Assembly (NCBI RefSeq): GCF_021325795.1
Contig: NZ_JAHPZX010000007.1
Location: 186,001 to 250,000 of the forward strand
DNA length: 64,000 nt
Reading direction: 5' to 3'
Source of the DNA: Bordetella sp. LUAb4
Lineage (GTDB): Bacteria; Pseudomonadota; Gammaproteobacteria; Burkholderiales; Burkholderiaceae_B
Shown piece by piece: positions 41,234 through 50,539 of this stretch. Below the pieces are notes generated by a model. The model saw only the letters and a program-made list of their open reading frames with translations. It ran no database searches and was not told the DNA's origin. A program made the translations under genes and the position numbers. Each line of letters opens with the position of its first letter. The first letter of the stretch is position 1.

Positions 41234-43393
41234 TCAGTTTGCGCATGCACTTTGTTTCTCGCTTTCTTCGATGGCGGAAGAGGGGGGCTGCCGGCGTGAG
41301 GACGTGGCATCCAGGTTCACGATCAGGCTGCCGCTGTCGTCGACGTCGACGGTGGCGTGTTGCGGAACGATGAGCGTCGATGAGGCCTCCTGCACGATGG
41401 CCGGGCCGTGGAAGGTCTGGCCGCAGCGCAGGGCGCCACGTTCATAAACCGGGACGTCGGCGTAGTCCTTGATCCCGGGCAGGTACATGCGGCGCGTACC
41501 GCGCGTGGCGCCGGCGGCCGAGATGGCCCCAGTGTCCACTTGTAGATCGCCTTCGCCGCCGCCCGCGGCCAGCGCGGCGCGCAGGTTGATGATTTCGATG
41601 TCGCCGCGCGGCGGCACCTGGCCGAAGGTCTTGGCGTAGGTCGCCAGAAAGGCCTCGCGAATGGCCGCGTACGTCTCGGCGGTATAGGGGCCGGGCGGCA
41701 GGTCGGTGATGACTTCGAAGCCCTGGCCGGCGAAACGCAGGTCGGCCGCGCGCTGGCTGTGCGCGGTGGCGCCCTGGCCCGGCAAGGTGGCGTCGATGAC
41801 GGCGCGGGCATCGCTTTCGATGCGCTCGTACTCCGCTTCCAGGGCGGCCCAGTCCACGGTCTCCAGCTTCCAGCCCACGCTGACCATGCGGTCGATGCGC
41901 GCGGGCGCCATCAGCAGGCCCAGGGCCGAGGCAACACCGGCGCCCGGCGGGCAGATGGCGCGGGTCATGCCCAGCCGGCGCGCGACTTCGCAGCCGTGCA
42001 GGGGCCCGCCGCCACCCGTGAGCAGCAAGGCGAATTTGGCGGCGTGGTGGCCACGCTCGGCCACGTGCACGCGAGCGGCCGCGGCCATGTTCTCATTGAC
42101 GATGGAATAGATGCCCCAGGCGAAATCCGGGACGGACAGGTCCGATTGCTCGGCCAGCGGCCGCATCGCGTCACGCGCCTTGTCGACGTCGATGGACATG
42201 GTGCCGCCCGCGAAGGCCGCCGGGTCCAGGAAGCCCAAAACCAGATTGGCGTCGGTGACGGTGGCTTGCGTGCCGCCGCGGCCATAGCAGGCGGGCCCGG
42301 GCAGGGAGCTGGCGCTTTCGGGGCCGACCTTGAGCAGGCCCAGAGCGTCCAGGTGCGCGATGCTGCCGCCGCCGGCGCCGATCTCGATCAGCTCGATGGT
42401 GGAGATGGAGATGGGCAGGCCGCTGCCTTCGGTCAGCCGTTTCTCGCGGCTGGCCTCGAAGTGGTGCGCGATGAGCGGCTTGCCGGCATCGATGATGGCC
42501 AGTTTGGCGGTGGTGCCGCCCATGTCGAACGCCATCACGTCTTCGATGTGCGAGCGCTTGCCGAAGAAGGCGCCGGCCAGGGCGCCCGCGGCGGGCCCGG
42601 ACTCCAGCAGCTGGATGGGTACACGCTTGGCTTCATCGACGTGCGTCAGGCCGCCGTTGGACAGCATCATGAACAGCGGTGCCTGGATGCCCAATTGCTG
42701 GATTTCGGCGGTCATGCGGTCGAGATAGCCGTCGGCCAGCGGTTTGACGTAGGCGTTGGCGACGGTGGTCGAGGTGCGTTCGAACTCGCGGATCTGCGGC
42801 GACACGTCGGACGAGATCGAAATGAACAGCCGCGGATGGGCCGCCGCGATGGCGTCGCGCGCCAGGCGTTCATGGGCAGGGTTGGCGTAGGCGTGCAGGA
42901 ATACGATGGCGATGGACGTCACGCCCTCTGCGGCCAAACGGCCCGCCTGCTCGACGACCTGGGCGACATCCAGCGGCTGCTGGACGATGCCGTCGTGGCC
43001 CATGCGTTCGACGGCTTCCAGACGCAGGCGGCGTGGGACGATGGGGCGCGGCAATTCAATGTGCAGGTCGAACAGCTCGTACTTGTGTTCACGCGCCATT
43101 TCCAGCGTGTCACGAAAGCCCGCGGTGGTGATCAGGCCGGTCAGCGCGCCCTTGCGCTCGATCAGGGCGTTGGTGAACAGCGTGGTGGCGTGGATGACGC
43201 GGTCCACGTTCGCGTAGGGCAGGCCCTCGCGTTCGAACAGGGTGCGTACTCCGCGGATCACGCCTTCGTAGGGAGCTTTGGGCGTGGTCAATTCCTTGTG
43301 CGACGTCGATGTGCCGCCAAGGGTGTCGTAGACGACGATGTCGGTGAAGGTGCCACCGATGTCGATACCCAGTGCATAGTTACCTGCTTGCAT
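41234..43393 (-). CDS. Hydantoinase/oxoprolinase A-type subunit (HyuA)
   Basis: A 719-residue N-methylhydantoinase A/acetone carboxylase beta-like protein. The ATPase-like N-terminus has LGIDIGGTFTDIVVYDT (about 8-24) and TTLFTNALIERKG. The central GGTTAKLAIIDAGKPL segment (DMGGTTAK) matches the actin-like fold, and the C-terminal region is normal in length. It acts with HyuB (next gene upstream, 44 bases) as an ATP-dependent amidohydrolase, oxoprolinase or carboxylase. In context with CaiB and crotonase it may open or carboxylate a cyclic amide or ketone. The real substrate is unknown. Confidence 0.9.
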   Translation of the reverse strand: MQAGNYALGIDIGGTFTDIVVYDTLGGTSTSHKELTTPKAPYEGVIRGVRTLFEREGLPYANVDRVIHATTLFTNALIERKGALTGLITTAGFRDTLEMAREHKYELFDLHIELPRPIVPRRLRLEAVERMGHDGIVQQPLDVAQVVEQAGRLAAEGVTSIAIVFLHAYANPAHERLARDAIAAAHPRLFISISSDVSPQIREFERTSTTVANAYVKPLADGYLDRMTAEIQQLGIQAPLFMMLSNGGLTHVDEAKRVPIQLLESGPAAGALAGAFFGKRSHIEDVMAFDMGGTTAKLAIIDAGKPLIAHHFEASREKRLTEGSGLPISISTIELIEIGAGGGSIAHLDALGLLKVGPESASSLPGPACYGRGGTQATVTDANLVLGFLDPAAFAGGTMSIDVDKARDAMRPLAEQSDLSVPDFAWGIYSIVNENMAAAARVHVAERGHHAAKFALLLTGGGGPLHGCEVARRLGMTRAICPPGAGVASALGLLMAPARIDRMVSVGWKLETVDWAALEAEYERIESDARAVIDATLPGQGATAHSQRAADLRFAGQGFEVITDLPPGPYTAETYAAIREAFLATYAKTFGQVPPRGDIEIINLRAALAAGGGEGDLQVDTGAISAAGATRGTRRMYLPGIKDYADVPVYERGALRCGQTFHGPAIVQEASSTLIVPQHATVDVDDSGSLIVNLDATSSRRQPPSSAIEESEKQSACAN

Positions 43394-43437
43394 GTTCTTC
43401 CTCGATAACGCTATGACTCTATGAGTCGATTATTCGA

Positions 43438-45060
43438 TTACCGCTTGGCGGCCGCGCCGACATAGCCGTCCTGCACATCGCGCAGCGTGGCGGCGGGGTC
43501 CCGCTGCCGGGCCGGCCCGAAGCCGCCGCCGCCGGGAGTAAGCAGTTCCACGACTTCGCCAGGATTCAGGACATGCTGGATCTTGGGATTGACCACCTTG
43601 CCATTCAGGATGACGGCACCGGGAGCACCTGCCTCGCCGCCGGCCAGTCCTTGCGCGGCGGCCTCTTCCCGGGTGCGTTCGGCCATGAAGCTGACGACGA
43701 TGGGCGTCTTGTTGCGGTTCTCGAAGGCGATGGCCTGGCCCGTGCCGCCGCGGTGCAGGCCCGCGCCGCCGGTGCCACTGCGCAACTGGCGGTGACGCAC
43801 ATGCAGGGGCGACATTTTTTCTATCATCTCCACCGGCGTGGAAGAAATATTGCTGGGCCAGGACAGCACGTTGGCGCCGTCCTGTTTGTGCGAACCGCCG
43901 TAGCCGCCGTTCATGAAGAACAGGTTGGTGAAGGGCGTGCCGGTTTCACGCGTGCCGGACAGATTGACGCACCACAGCGGCGAGCCGACCGCGGCGATGG
44001 CCCGCTCGGGCATGGCTTCGGCCAGCGCGCCGATGACCATCATGGGAACGAAATGGCCGATCAGGGCGCGGGCGCCGCCGGCGGCGGGCGGCCTGGAGTT
44101 GAGGATGCTGCCTTCGGGTGCCGTGACGTGGATGGGCGCCATCACGCCTTCGTTGTTCGGCACGTTGGGCAGCAGCACCGCGCGCAGGCCGTAGCAGGTA
44201 TACGCAATGGTGTAGGCCAGGCAAACGTTGATGGAGCGCGGCACCTGGGCGTCGGTGCCGGCATAGTCGACGGTGATCTCGCCGTCCTTGATGGTCAACG
44301 TGAGCTGCAACTTGATCGGGTGGTCCAGGCCATCGCTGATGGCGGTACGGTGATACACGCCTTCGGGCAAGGTGCGGATGGCGTCGCGCATGGCCTTTTC
44401 GGAGCGCGCATGGATTTCACCCGCCAGGGTGTCGATTTCGCTCAGGCCGCGTTCGGCCATCAGGGCCAGCATGCGCGATTCGATCATGCGCAGCGCGGTG
44501 AATTGGGCGTAGAGGTCGCCCATGACCTGATCGGGCTCGCGTACGTTCTTGCGCAGGATACGTTCGAAGGTCGGGTCGACTTCCCCCTTGCGCATCACTT
44601 TCATGATGGGGATCTGCAGGCCTTCCTCATAGACCTCGCGCGCATCGGCGGAACGGATACGCCCACCGATATCCGGCGCGTGCGCCACCGAGCCCGCCCA
44701 CGCCACTACCTTGCCGCCGAGAAAAATCGGCTTGGCCACGGAGATGTCCGGCAAGTGCCCGGTGCCTTGCCAGATGTCGTTGGTGATCAACACATCGCCG
44801 GGCTCCAGCTGGTCCAGCGGAAATTCTTCAAGAAAATGCCGGATGGTGCGCGGCATGGTGTTCATGAAGGAAGGAATGCTGTTGGTCGCCTGCGCGACCG
44901 AGCGGCCGTCAGCGGTGGTCAGCACGCAGGCGAAGTCGTTGGATTCGCGCACGATGGTCGAGAAAGAGGTGCGCACCATGGCGGCTGCGGCTTCGTCGAC
45001 GATGGAGATCATGCGGGTCCACAGCAGCTCCAGCGTGATCGCGTCTAAGGTCTTGGTCAT
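43438..45060 (-). CDS. Hydantoinase/oxoprolinase B-type subunit (HyuB)
   Basis: A 540-residue HyuB-family protein. MTKTLDAITLELLWTRMISIVDEA is the classic N-terminus (quoted in part: LDAITLELLWTRMISIVDE). GDVLITNDIWQGTGHLPDI follows near residue 90, and GGYGGSHKQDGANVLSWPSN and LHRGGTGQ are family motifs near 370-460. It is the first gene of the minus-strand HyuB-HyuA-CaiB-thioesterase-crotonase operon. The ATG at 45060 has AAGGGAACCGTG upstream, and the frame to 45114 is not conserved. It is divergent from the LysR gene, which probably controls it. Confidence 0.9.
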   Translation of the reverse strand: MTKTLDAITLELLWTRMISIVDEAAAAMVRTSFSTIVRESNDFACVLTTADGRSVAQATNSIPSFMNTMPRTIRHFLEEFPLDQLEPGDVLITNDIWQGTGHLPDISVAKPIFLGGKVVAWAGSVAHAPDIGGRIRSADAREVYEEGLQIPIMKVMRKGEVDPTFERILRKNVREPDQVMGDLYAQFTALRMIESRMLALMAERGLSEIDTLAGEIHARSEKAMRDAIRTLPEGVYHRTAISDGLDHPIKLQLTLTIKDGEITVDYAGTDAQVPRSINVCLAYTIAYTCYGLRAVLLPNVPNNEGVMAPIHVTAPEGSILNSRPPAAGGARALIGHFVPMMVIGALAEAMPERAIAAVGSPLWCVNLSGTRETGTPFTNLFFMNGGYGGSHKQDGANVLSWPSNISSTPVEMIEKMSPLHVRHRQLRSGTGGAGLHRGGTGQAIAFENRNKTPIVVSFMAERTREEAAAQGLAGGEAGAPGAVILNGKVVNPKIQHVLNPGEVVELLTPGGGGFGPARQRDPAATLRDVQDGYVGAAAKR

Positions 45061-45233
45061 CACGGTTCCCTTGTTTGCTCCGCATTTGCATCGATGCGGC
45101 GTAATTGATGGCACAGAACGATTCTGGCGGTTTAGACTATGTCTTCATAATGTTTATTTCGCCGTAGGGCATGCCAAACGAACATACATGGCCATGGAGG
45201 CCGGCGTTCGATCGCGGCGACAAGGGGATCTCC
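45061..45233. promoter_or_regulatory. Divergent HyuB/LysR promoter region
   Basis: This 173-base gap contains two candidate signals. One is a perfect ten-base palindrome GCATCGATGC (45088-45097), nested in a CCGCAT/ATGCGG stem (45080-45099) in the HyuB leader. The other is the inverted repeat TATG-N4-CATA (45138-45149) in an AT-rich patch, a plausible LysR-type binding site. A -10/-35 pair was not identified with confidence. Confidence 0.4.
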
Positions 45234-46175
45234 ATGAACACCAACGTAGCGTCCGACCTGCGCGGTGCGCAGACTTTGAAAATCCATGAGGTGGAAGCCT
45301 TTCGAGCGGTGATGATCCGTGGCACGGCGACCGATGCCGCGGTGCTCATGCACACCTCGCAGCCGGTGATCAGCAAGCTGATCGCGCGCTTCCAGCGCCA
45401 TATCGGCATCAAGCTGTTCGAGCTGCACAAGAGCCGGCTGGTGCCCACGCCCGAGGCGCGCGTGCTGTTCAACACTATCGAACGCACGTATGTGGGCATG
45501 GAGCACATCGCCCAGACCATCGCGGAGTTGCGGGGTGGCCATAGCGGCAAGCTGATCGTGGGCAGTCAGCCTTCCTTCGGCATGGGCCCCTTGGCCAGCA
45601 TTGCCACCGCGTTTCTCAAGGAGCGGCCCGGCATCCAGATCCAGATCGAGACGGTGACATCCGGGCTGATCCGGCACAGCGTCATCTCGGGCAAGGCGGA
45701 CATGGGGATCGCCGAGCGATCCATCGACGTGACGGGCGTGAACGCCGAACCCTTGGTGCAGGTCAACACGGTCTGCGTGATGAACAAGGCCCACCCCTTG
45801 GCAGCGAAGCGAGCCATCAAGGCCAAGGATTTGCAGGGGGTGGCGATGATCCTGCCTTCGCGCGACAGCGCTTCGCACGCGTCGGTCGCCGGTATGTTCG
45901 CGCAGGAGCAGGTGGAGCCGGAAGTGGTGGTGCAGACCGGCTATGGCATGAATATGTGCGTGCTGGCCTTGCAAGGCGCGGGAGTCGCGCTGGTCAGCCC
46001 GTTCGCCGCGCTGTCGCTGCGCGGCGCCGGGCTGGTGGTGAAGCGCTTTGAACCGAGCCTGCCGATCGAGCTGATGCTGATGACGGCGGTCGATACGCCG
46101 CCGTCGCGCATCGCCGCGCTGTTCATCGAACGTTTGCATGAGGCAATGGCGCCGCTGCGCGATACGTGGGGATGA
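45234..46175 (+). CDS. LysR-family regulator (Nac/OccR-like)
   Basis: A 313-residue LysR regulator. The HTH is FRAVMIRGTATDAAVLMHTSQPVISKLI (about 21-48; core TATDAAVLMHTSQPVISKLI), followed by the wing KLFELHKSRLVPTPEARVLF and an effector domain. The ATG at 45234 has AAGGGGATCTCC before it, which is better than the start at 45171. It is divergent from HyuB and upstream of the convergent third Bug receptor, so it probably activates the HyuB operon and possibly the Bug gene in response to their substrate. Confidence 0.9.
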   Translation: MNTNVASDLRGAQTLKIHEVEAFRAVMIRGTATDAAVLMHTSQPVISKLIARFQRHIGIKLFELHKSRLVPTPEARVLFNTIERTYVGMEHIAQTIAELRGGHSGKLIVGSQPSFGMGPLASIATAFLKERPGIQIQIETVTSGLIRHSVISGKADMGIAERSIDVTGVNAEPLVQVNTVCVMNKAHPLAAKRAIKAKDLQGVAMILPSRDSASHASVAGMFAQEQVEPEVVVQTGYGMNMCVLALQGAGVALVSPFAALSLRGAGLVVKRFEPSLPIELMLMTAVDTPPSRIAALFIERLHEAMAPLRDTWG

Positions 46176-46221
46176 GCTCAGCATCGCCGCGCGTTCCCAT
46201 TTGCGCGGATGGTTGGCTGAC

Positions 46222-46289
46222 GTTTGTTCGAACATGTTTGTTCGAACGTGTTTGTTCGAACCGGTTTGTTCAAACCGGTTTGTTCAACC
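46222..46289. repeat. Five tandem 14-base repeats (GTTTGTTCGAACNN) forming hairpins
   Basis: Units start at 46222, 46236, 46250, 46264 and 46278 with exactly 14-base spacing. The first three contain TTCGAA; the last two TTCAAA/TTCAAC. Two hairpins are nested: CGAACA/TGTTCG (46229-46244) and a perfect seven-pair CCGGTTT/AAACCGG (46261-46278). The array lies between convergent LysR and Bug genes, ending at the Bug stop, so it may serve as a bidirectional terminator or mRNA-end stabiliser. Confidence 0.85.
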
Positions 46290-47267
46290 TTAGCGCGCGG
46301 TGAGATGCGCGGTCTGGATCATCTGGCTGAAGGTGCTGGTTTCGCCGGCGATGAAGGTCGCGGTGGCTTTCACATCGCGATTGCCAGGCACGGGCGTGAC
46401 GCCCAGGTCGGCCAGCTTGGGCGCCATGTCCTTGGACAACATGATCTCGCGGATATCGTGATTCAGTTTGTCGACGATGGCGTCCGGCGTGTGGGCCGGC
46501 GCGGCAATGGTGAACCAGGCGGTGAAGGCATAGCCTGGCAAGCCGTCCTGCGCGATGGTGGGCACGTCGGGCAGGCTGGGCGCGCGGGTCGCGCTGGTGA
46601 CGGCCAGGGCACGCAACTGGCCCGATTTGATCAGCGGCAGCGCGGTAGGCAGATTCTCGAACATCAGCTGCAGGCGCCCGCCGACCAAGTCGGTGAGCGC
46701 GGGGCCGCTACCTTTGTAGGGGATGTGCGAGATGTCCGCGTGGGATTGGTATTTGAAGAGTTCACCAGCCATGTGGGTGGAGGAACCGAAGCCGGCCGAG
46801 CCGAAGAACAGCGTATTCGGATGCGCCTTGCTTTCGGCGATGACGGCTTTGGTGTTGGCCAGTTCGCTGTCCTTGGGCACCACCAGCACGTTGGGAAGTT
46901 CTGCCAGCAGCACGACCGGTTTGAGATCCTTGGCGGGATCGTATTTCAGGTTCGGATAGATCTTGTAGGTCGAATGGATGCCTATGGTGCCAAACAGCAG
47001 GCTGTAGCCGTCGGGCTCGGCACGGGCCACATTCTCCGCACCGATATTGCCGCCCACGCCGGGACGGTTTTCCACGATGACGCTTTGGCCGTATTTCTCG
47101 GATAGCTTCTGCGCGACGAGACGTCCCAGGACGTCGGCGCTGCCGCCGGGCGCCAGGGGCACGACCAACCGGATGGGTTTGGAGGGATACGTGTCGGCAT
47201 GCGCGGAGGTTGCGGCAAAAGAGAGCATCGCCGCGCACGCGGCCGCGGCCGCGAAAAATTTGTTCAT
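46290..47267 (-). CDS. Bug/TctC-family periplasmic solute-binding receptor
   Basis: A 325-residue receptor with a clear Sec signal peptide (MNKFFAAAAACAAMLSF, cleavage after SAHA near residue 24). The family motifs YPSKPIRLVVPLAPGGSADV and VENRPGVGGNIGAENVA follow. The ATG at 47267 lies in front of the signal; the 16 residues upstream in the same frame are not signal-like. It is convergent with the LysR gene of the HyuB cluster and may be the receptor for the same compound. No TctA/TctB genes are nearby. Confidence 0.9.
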   Translation of the reverse strand: MNKFFAAAAACAAMLSFAATSAHADTYPSKPIRLVVPLAPGGSADVLGRLVAQKLSEKYGQSVIVENRPGVGGNIGAENVARAEPDGYSLLFGTIGIHSTYKIYPNLKYDPAKDLKPVVLLAELPNVLVVPKDSELANTKAVIAESKAHPNTLFFGSAGFGSSTHMAGELFKYQSHADISHIPYKGSGPALTDLVGGRLQLMFENLPTALPLIKSGQLRALAVTSATRAPSLPDVPTIAQDGLPGYAFTAWFTIAAPAHTPDAIVDKLNHDIREIMLSKDMAPKLADLGVTPVPGNRDVKATATFIAGETSTFSQMIQTAHLTAR

Positions 47268-47668
47268 GATTCCGCCTTGTGTGGAGTGGTTCTTTTTCGA
47301 AGTCATGTCGTCCACCCGGCTTGGGGCCAGCTCCTCCTGAGGCGGGTTGGGGGCAAGGCCGCGCGTGGCGCGAGCCCTCGGTGCCCCGTGACAGTTGCTT
47401 CGCTTGCGCGCTGTTCTTATGACGGAATTATGGGCAGGAGCGGGGCGGTCGCATAATGCTTTTACGCCCGCACCCTATGCAAAATGATCATGCGCGTTTA
47501 CCCGAGGTTGATGCTCAGGTTTCAATGAGTGGTGGCGATGCCTTCCAGTTGCGTGGCGCGGCGCGGCGGACGCCACGGACTTTCCCGAGGGCGAGTGAAC
47601 CTTCGGTCGGCCTCCCCGCGCCACGGCCCGGACGCGTCCGCATCCGCCCGGCAGCCGCGGCCCGGCCG
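47268..47668. other. Intergenic gap without recognisable gene
   Basis: A 401-base gap between the third Bug receptor and the treY stop. It should contain the Bug promoter and the end of the trehalose operon. I see a perfect 12-base palindrome CGGACGCGTCCG at 47629-47640 and other GC-rich inverted segments just after treY, but no T-run terminator. Open frames here lack ribosome sites and family similarity. Confidence 0.5.
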
Positions 47669-50539
47669 TCAATACGCCGACAGCAACGCCACCGGGAAAT
47701 CCGCCAAGGCTTCGGCCAGTGGCAGGATGCTGTCGGCGCCGACGCGCCGTTCGCGGCCGCTGAGTGCATCGCGCAGGGTAGCGCCCGCATAGCGATGGGG
47801 TAATACCACCGCAGTGGATTCCCAGAAGGCGGGATCGATGCGCGGCAGGCACAGCCCCGCGTCGGCATCGGCGGCATCGCCATCGTCGGCGCGCAAATGC
47901 GTTCCCACCAGCCGTGGTGCCAACACGAAGGCCCGTTGGTCGCCCAAGCTGCGCACGAACGCAATGATGTGGTCACCACGCGAACCGAGCACGGGCAAGG
48001 GCACATAGCTACCCTGTGCATACAAGTCAGGCGCGGCGCGCCGCGCGCCCAGCGCGCCATGCACCACGGCCTGTTTGACGCGTCCGCTGCGCCAATCGGC
48101 CAGCAGGCGGTCGACGTCGTGGGCGTCCTCGGCGTCCAGCGCCGCCGCACGCGCCGCATAGTCAACGGGACGGCGGTTGTCAGGGTCGACCAGGCTGTAA
48201 TCCCAGAATTCAGTGCCCTGGTAGAGATCGGGCACGCCCGGCACGGTCAGGCGCAACAGTGTCTGTGAAAGGCTGTTGACCGCCCCGGCGGCGGCGATGC
48301 GATGGGCGAACGCCGCGATGTCATCGGCCGCGCCCGGCTGCATCACGGCATCGAGCGCGTCCGCGCAAGCCTGTTCATAGCTTTCGTCCGGCACCACCCA
48401 GCTGGTGCGCACCTTGGCCTCGCGCAGGGCCTTGAGCTGCCATGCGCCGACCCGTTCGGCATAGGCTTGCAGGCCGGCGGCATCGTCGGCCCGCAGATCG
48501 AGCGGCCAGGCGCCCACCAGCGTCTGCAACAGCATATACAGATCGGCCGGATGCGGTGCCAGCTGCCCATTACCGTTATAGGTGGCGGGAGCGTGCACAT
48601 GCATCCAGTCGTGCGCGAAACGGCTCCACTCCGTCGGCACTTCGCTCAGGGTCATGATGCGCGCGCGGGTGTCCTCGCCACGTTTGTGATCGTGCGTCGC
48701 GGTGGTCAGCATCGCCCGCGGCAGTCGGCGCGCGCGCGCTGAGCAGCCGCGGTGGAAAGCTTCCACCGCCAGATGAAATTCGCCAGGGTCCGCGCCCACT
48801 TCGTTGCGCGAAAGCAGGCGTCCATAACGGTAGAAAGCCGTGTCTTCCAAGGACTTGGCCGTCAACGGTGGTGTCAGTTGCTGGAACCGGCGCGTGGCCA
48901 AGGCCCGCGCGGCCTGTTGCTCGGCCGGCAGGCCGTGCAAGGGCTGGCCACCCAGCCAATCGCCCATCAGTTCGAGCAAGGGGCCGTCGTCGCCGTCGCG
49001 ATCGCTGCGGAAGTGCGCATGCGCGGCCGCGGCGGCTGCGTCGAAACGCACTTGGTCCAGCGCGTGGCGCCCTTCGGCATCCGCATACGTGCGATACACG
49101 GGAAAACCGCGCAGCAACTGCCACAGCACGCGCAGGATGGCGGCCTGGCCCCAGTCGCGGGTCATGGGGTCCAGTGCAGCGACCTGATGCAGCGCGCGCG
49201 CGGCCGCATAACGCTCGGCGGGGAAGTGGCGCAGCAGCATCAGCTCGCGCGACTCGTCGGCGATCTCGGCGAAAGAGCGCGTATCGCGCGCCAGCGTTTC
49301 CCACAGGTCGGTGATGGGACCCACGCCGCCGGCGTCGTGCAGAACGGCACCGACCTGGTCCATGAAGTCGTAGCCGGTGGTGCCATCCACCTTCCACCGT
49401 TCATCCAGGATTTCGTCGCTGGCGAGGATTTTTTCGATGACCAGATAGGGTGTCTGGCCGGCCAGCGCGCCGGGCCGTCGTGGCGATCGCGCTTCGAGTT
49501 CGCCGCGCAGGCGCGCGCAATAACCGAGCGGGTCGCTCAAGCCGTCGACGTGGTCGACCCGCAGGCCATCGATGAGGCCTTCTTCATAGAAACCCAGCAC
49601 CATGCCGTGGACGGCGTCGAAGACCTCCGTCTGCTCAACGCGCACGCCGATCAGGTCGGTGATTTCGAAGAAGCGGCGCCAGTTGATTTCATCGGCGGCG
49701 CTGCGCCACCAGGCCAGGCGATAGGCCTGGCGCTCAAGCAGTTCGTGCAGACGCTCACGCCCGGCGGACGTCGTGGTGTCGTAGGCGTGGGCCGGATCGG
49801 GCACGCTGGTATCCAAGGTGCCATCCGCCAGGGGATAGGGCGCGCCGTGCGCGTCGATGTACCAACCGGCATCGCCCAGCCGCAGGCGGATGTCGCCGTC
49901 GCACAGGGCTTCACCGTAGGGCTTGCCCAGGAAGGGCGCCAACACCTTGCCGTGCAGCCCGGTATCGGCCGGCTCCCATTCGATGTCGAACCAGGTGGCA
50001 TGCGGGCTGGCGCGGCCGTCGCGCAGCACGCTCCACCACCAGGGGTTGTCCGGGCTGGTGGCCATGTGGTTGGGCACGATGTCGAGAATCAGCCCCATGT
50101 CATGCGCCCGCAGGGCCCGCACCAGGCGCCGCAGCGCCGCTTCGCCGCCCAGTTCCGGATTGACCTGGGCATGGTCCACTACGTCATAGCCGTGCGTGGA
50201 ACCACGGCGTGCGCGAGTCAAGGGAGAGGCGTAGACATGGCTGATCCCCAGGCGCGCGAAGTACGGCACCTGTGAGATGGCGTCGTCCAGTGTGTAGCCT
50301 TCGTGGAATTGCAGGCGCACGGTGGCGCGCGGCGTGCCTGTCTGGGGGGCCGGCATGGTCGACGTGTTGGACGCTTCTTGTGGCATGGCGACGATGTCAG
50401 TGGTAACCGTATCGGTTGTGTTGGCGATGGCGGCAGCCGTAGCGGTGGATGCAGGTGTGGTGGCGGCGTCGCCGCCGGCAGGGGCGGCGGCAAGGCCGTC
50501 CTGGCGCGATGGATCGGTACAAGAATGGCGCGGCGTCAT
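47669..50539 (-). CDS. treY: Malto-oligosyltrehalose synthase (TreY)
   Basis: A 956-residue GH13 enzyme that isomerises the reducing end of an alpha-1,4-glucan to a trehalose unit. The first 75 residues are a Thr/Ala/Pro-rich tail. The catalytic fold begins at RATVRLQFHEGYTLDDAI. The nucleophile Asp is in IDGLRVDHVDGLSDP and the acid Glu in LVIEKILASDE. PGVPDLYQGTEFWDYSLVDPDNRRPVDYA near the C-terminus (quoted in part: GVPDLYQGTEFWDYSLVDPD) is diagnostic. The ATG at 50539 overlaps the malQ stop as ATGA. A longer frame to 51568 is an overlapping shadow. TreZ, encoded upstream, hydrolyses its product to trehalose. Confidence 0.95.
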   Translation of the reverse strand: MTPRHSCTDPSRQDGLAAAPAGGDAATTPASTATAAAIANTTDTVTTDIVAMPQEASNTSTMPAPQTGTPRATVRLQFHEGYTLDDAISQVPYFARLGISHVYASPLTRARRGSTHGYDVVDHAQVNPELGGEAALRRLVRALRAHDMGLILDIVPNHMATSPDNPWWWSVLRDGRASPHATWFDIEWEPADTGLHGKVLAPFLGKPYGEALCDGDIRLRLGDAGWYIDAHGAPYPLADGTLDTSVPDPAHAYDTTTSAGRERLHELLERQAYRLAWWRSAADEINWRRFFEITDLIGVRVEQTEVFDAVHGMVLGFYEEGLIDGLRVDHVDGLSDPLGYCARLRGELEARSPRRPGALAGQTPYLVIEKILASDEILDERWKVDGTTGYDFMDQVGAVLHDAGGVGPITDLWETLARDTRSFAEIADESRELMLLRHFPAERYAAARALHQVAALDPMTRDWGQAAILRVLWQLLRGFPVYRTYADAEGRHALDQVRFDAAAAAAHAHFRSDRDGDDGPLLELMGDWLGGQPLHGLPAEQQAARALATRRFQQLTPPLTAKSLEDTAFYRYGRLLSRNEVGADPGEFHLAVEAFHRGCSARARRLPRAMLTTATHDHKRGEDTRARIMTLSEVPTEWSRFAHDWMHVHAPATYNGNGQLAPHPADLYMLLQTLVGAWPLDLRADDAAGLQAYAERVGAWQLKALREAKVRTSWVVPDESYEQACADALDAVMQPGAADDIAAFAHRIAAAGAVNSLSQTLLRLTVPGVPDLYQGTEFWDYSLVDPDNRRPVDYAARAAALDAEDAHDVDRLLADWRSGRVKQAVVHGALGARRAAPDLYAQGSYVPLPVLGSRGDHIIAFVRSLGDQRAFVLAPRLVGTHLRADDGDAADADAGLCLPRIDPAFWESTAVVLPHRYAGATLRDALSGRERRVGADSILPLAEALADFPVALLSAY

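Noticed and set aside
46222-46289. Phage or plasmid iteron/origin
   Set aside because: Period and hairpins are suggestive, but there is no replication gene or AT-rich unwinding region; a 3' end element between convergent genes is simpler.
47456-47803. A 115-codon plus-strand gene in the gap before treY
   Set aside because: No ribosome site, Arg/Pro-rich content and overlap with the end of treY indicate a chance frame.
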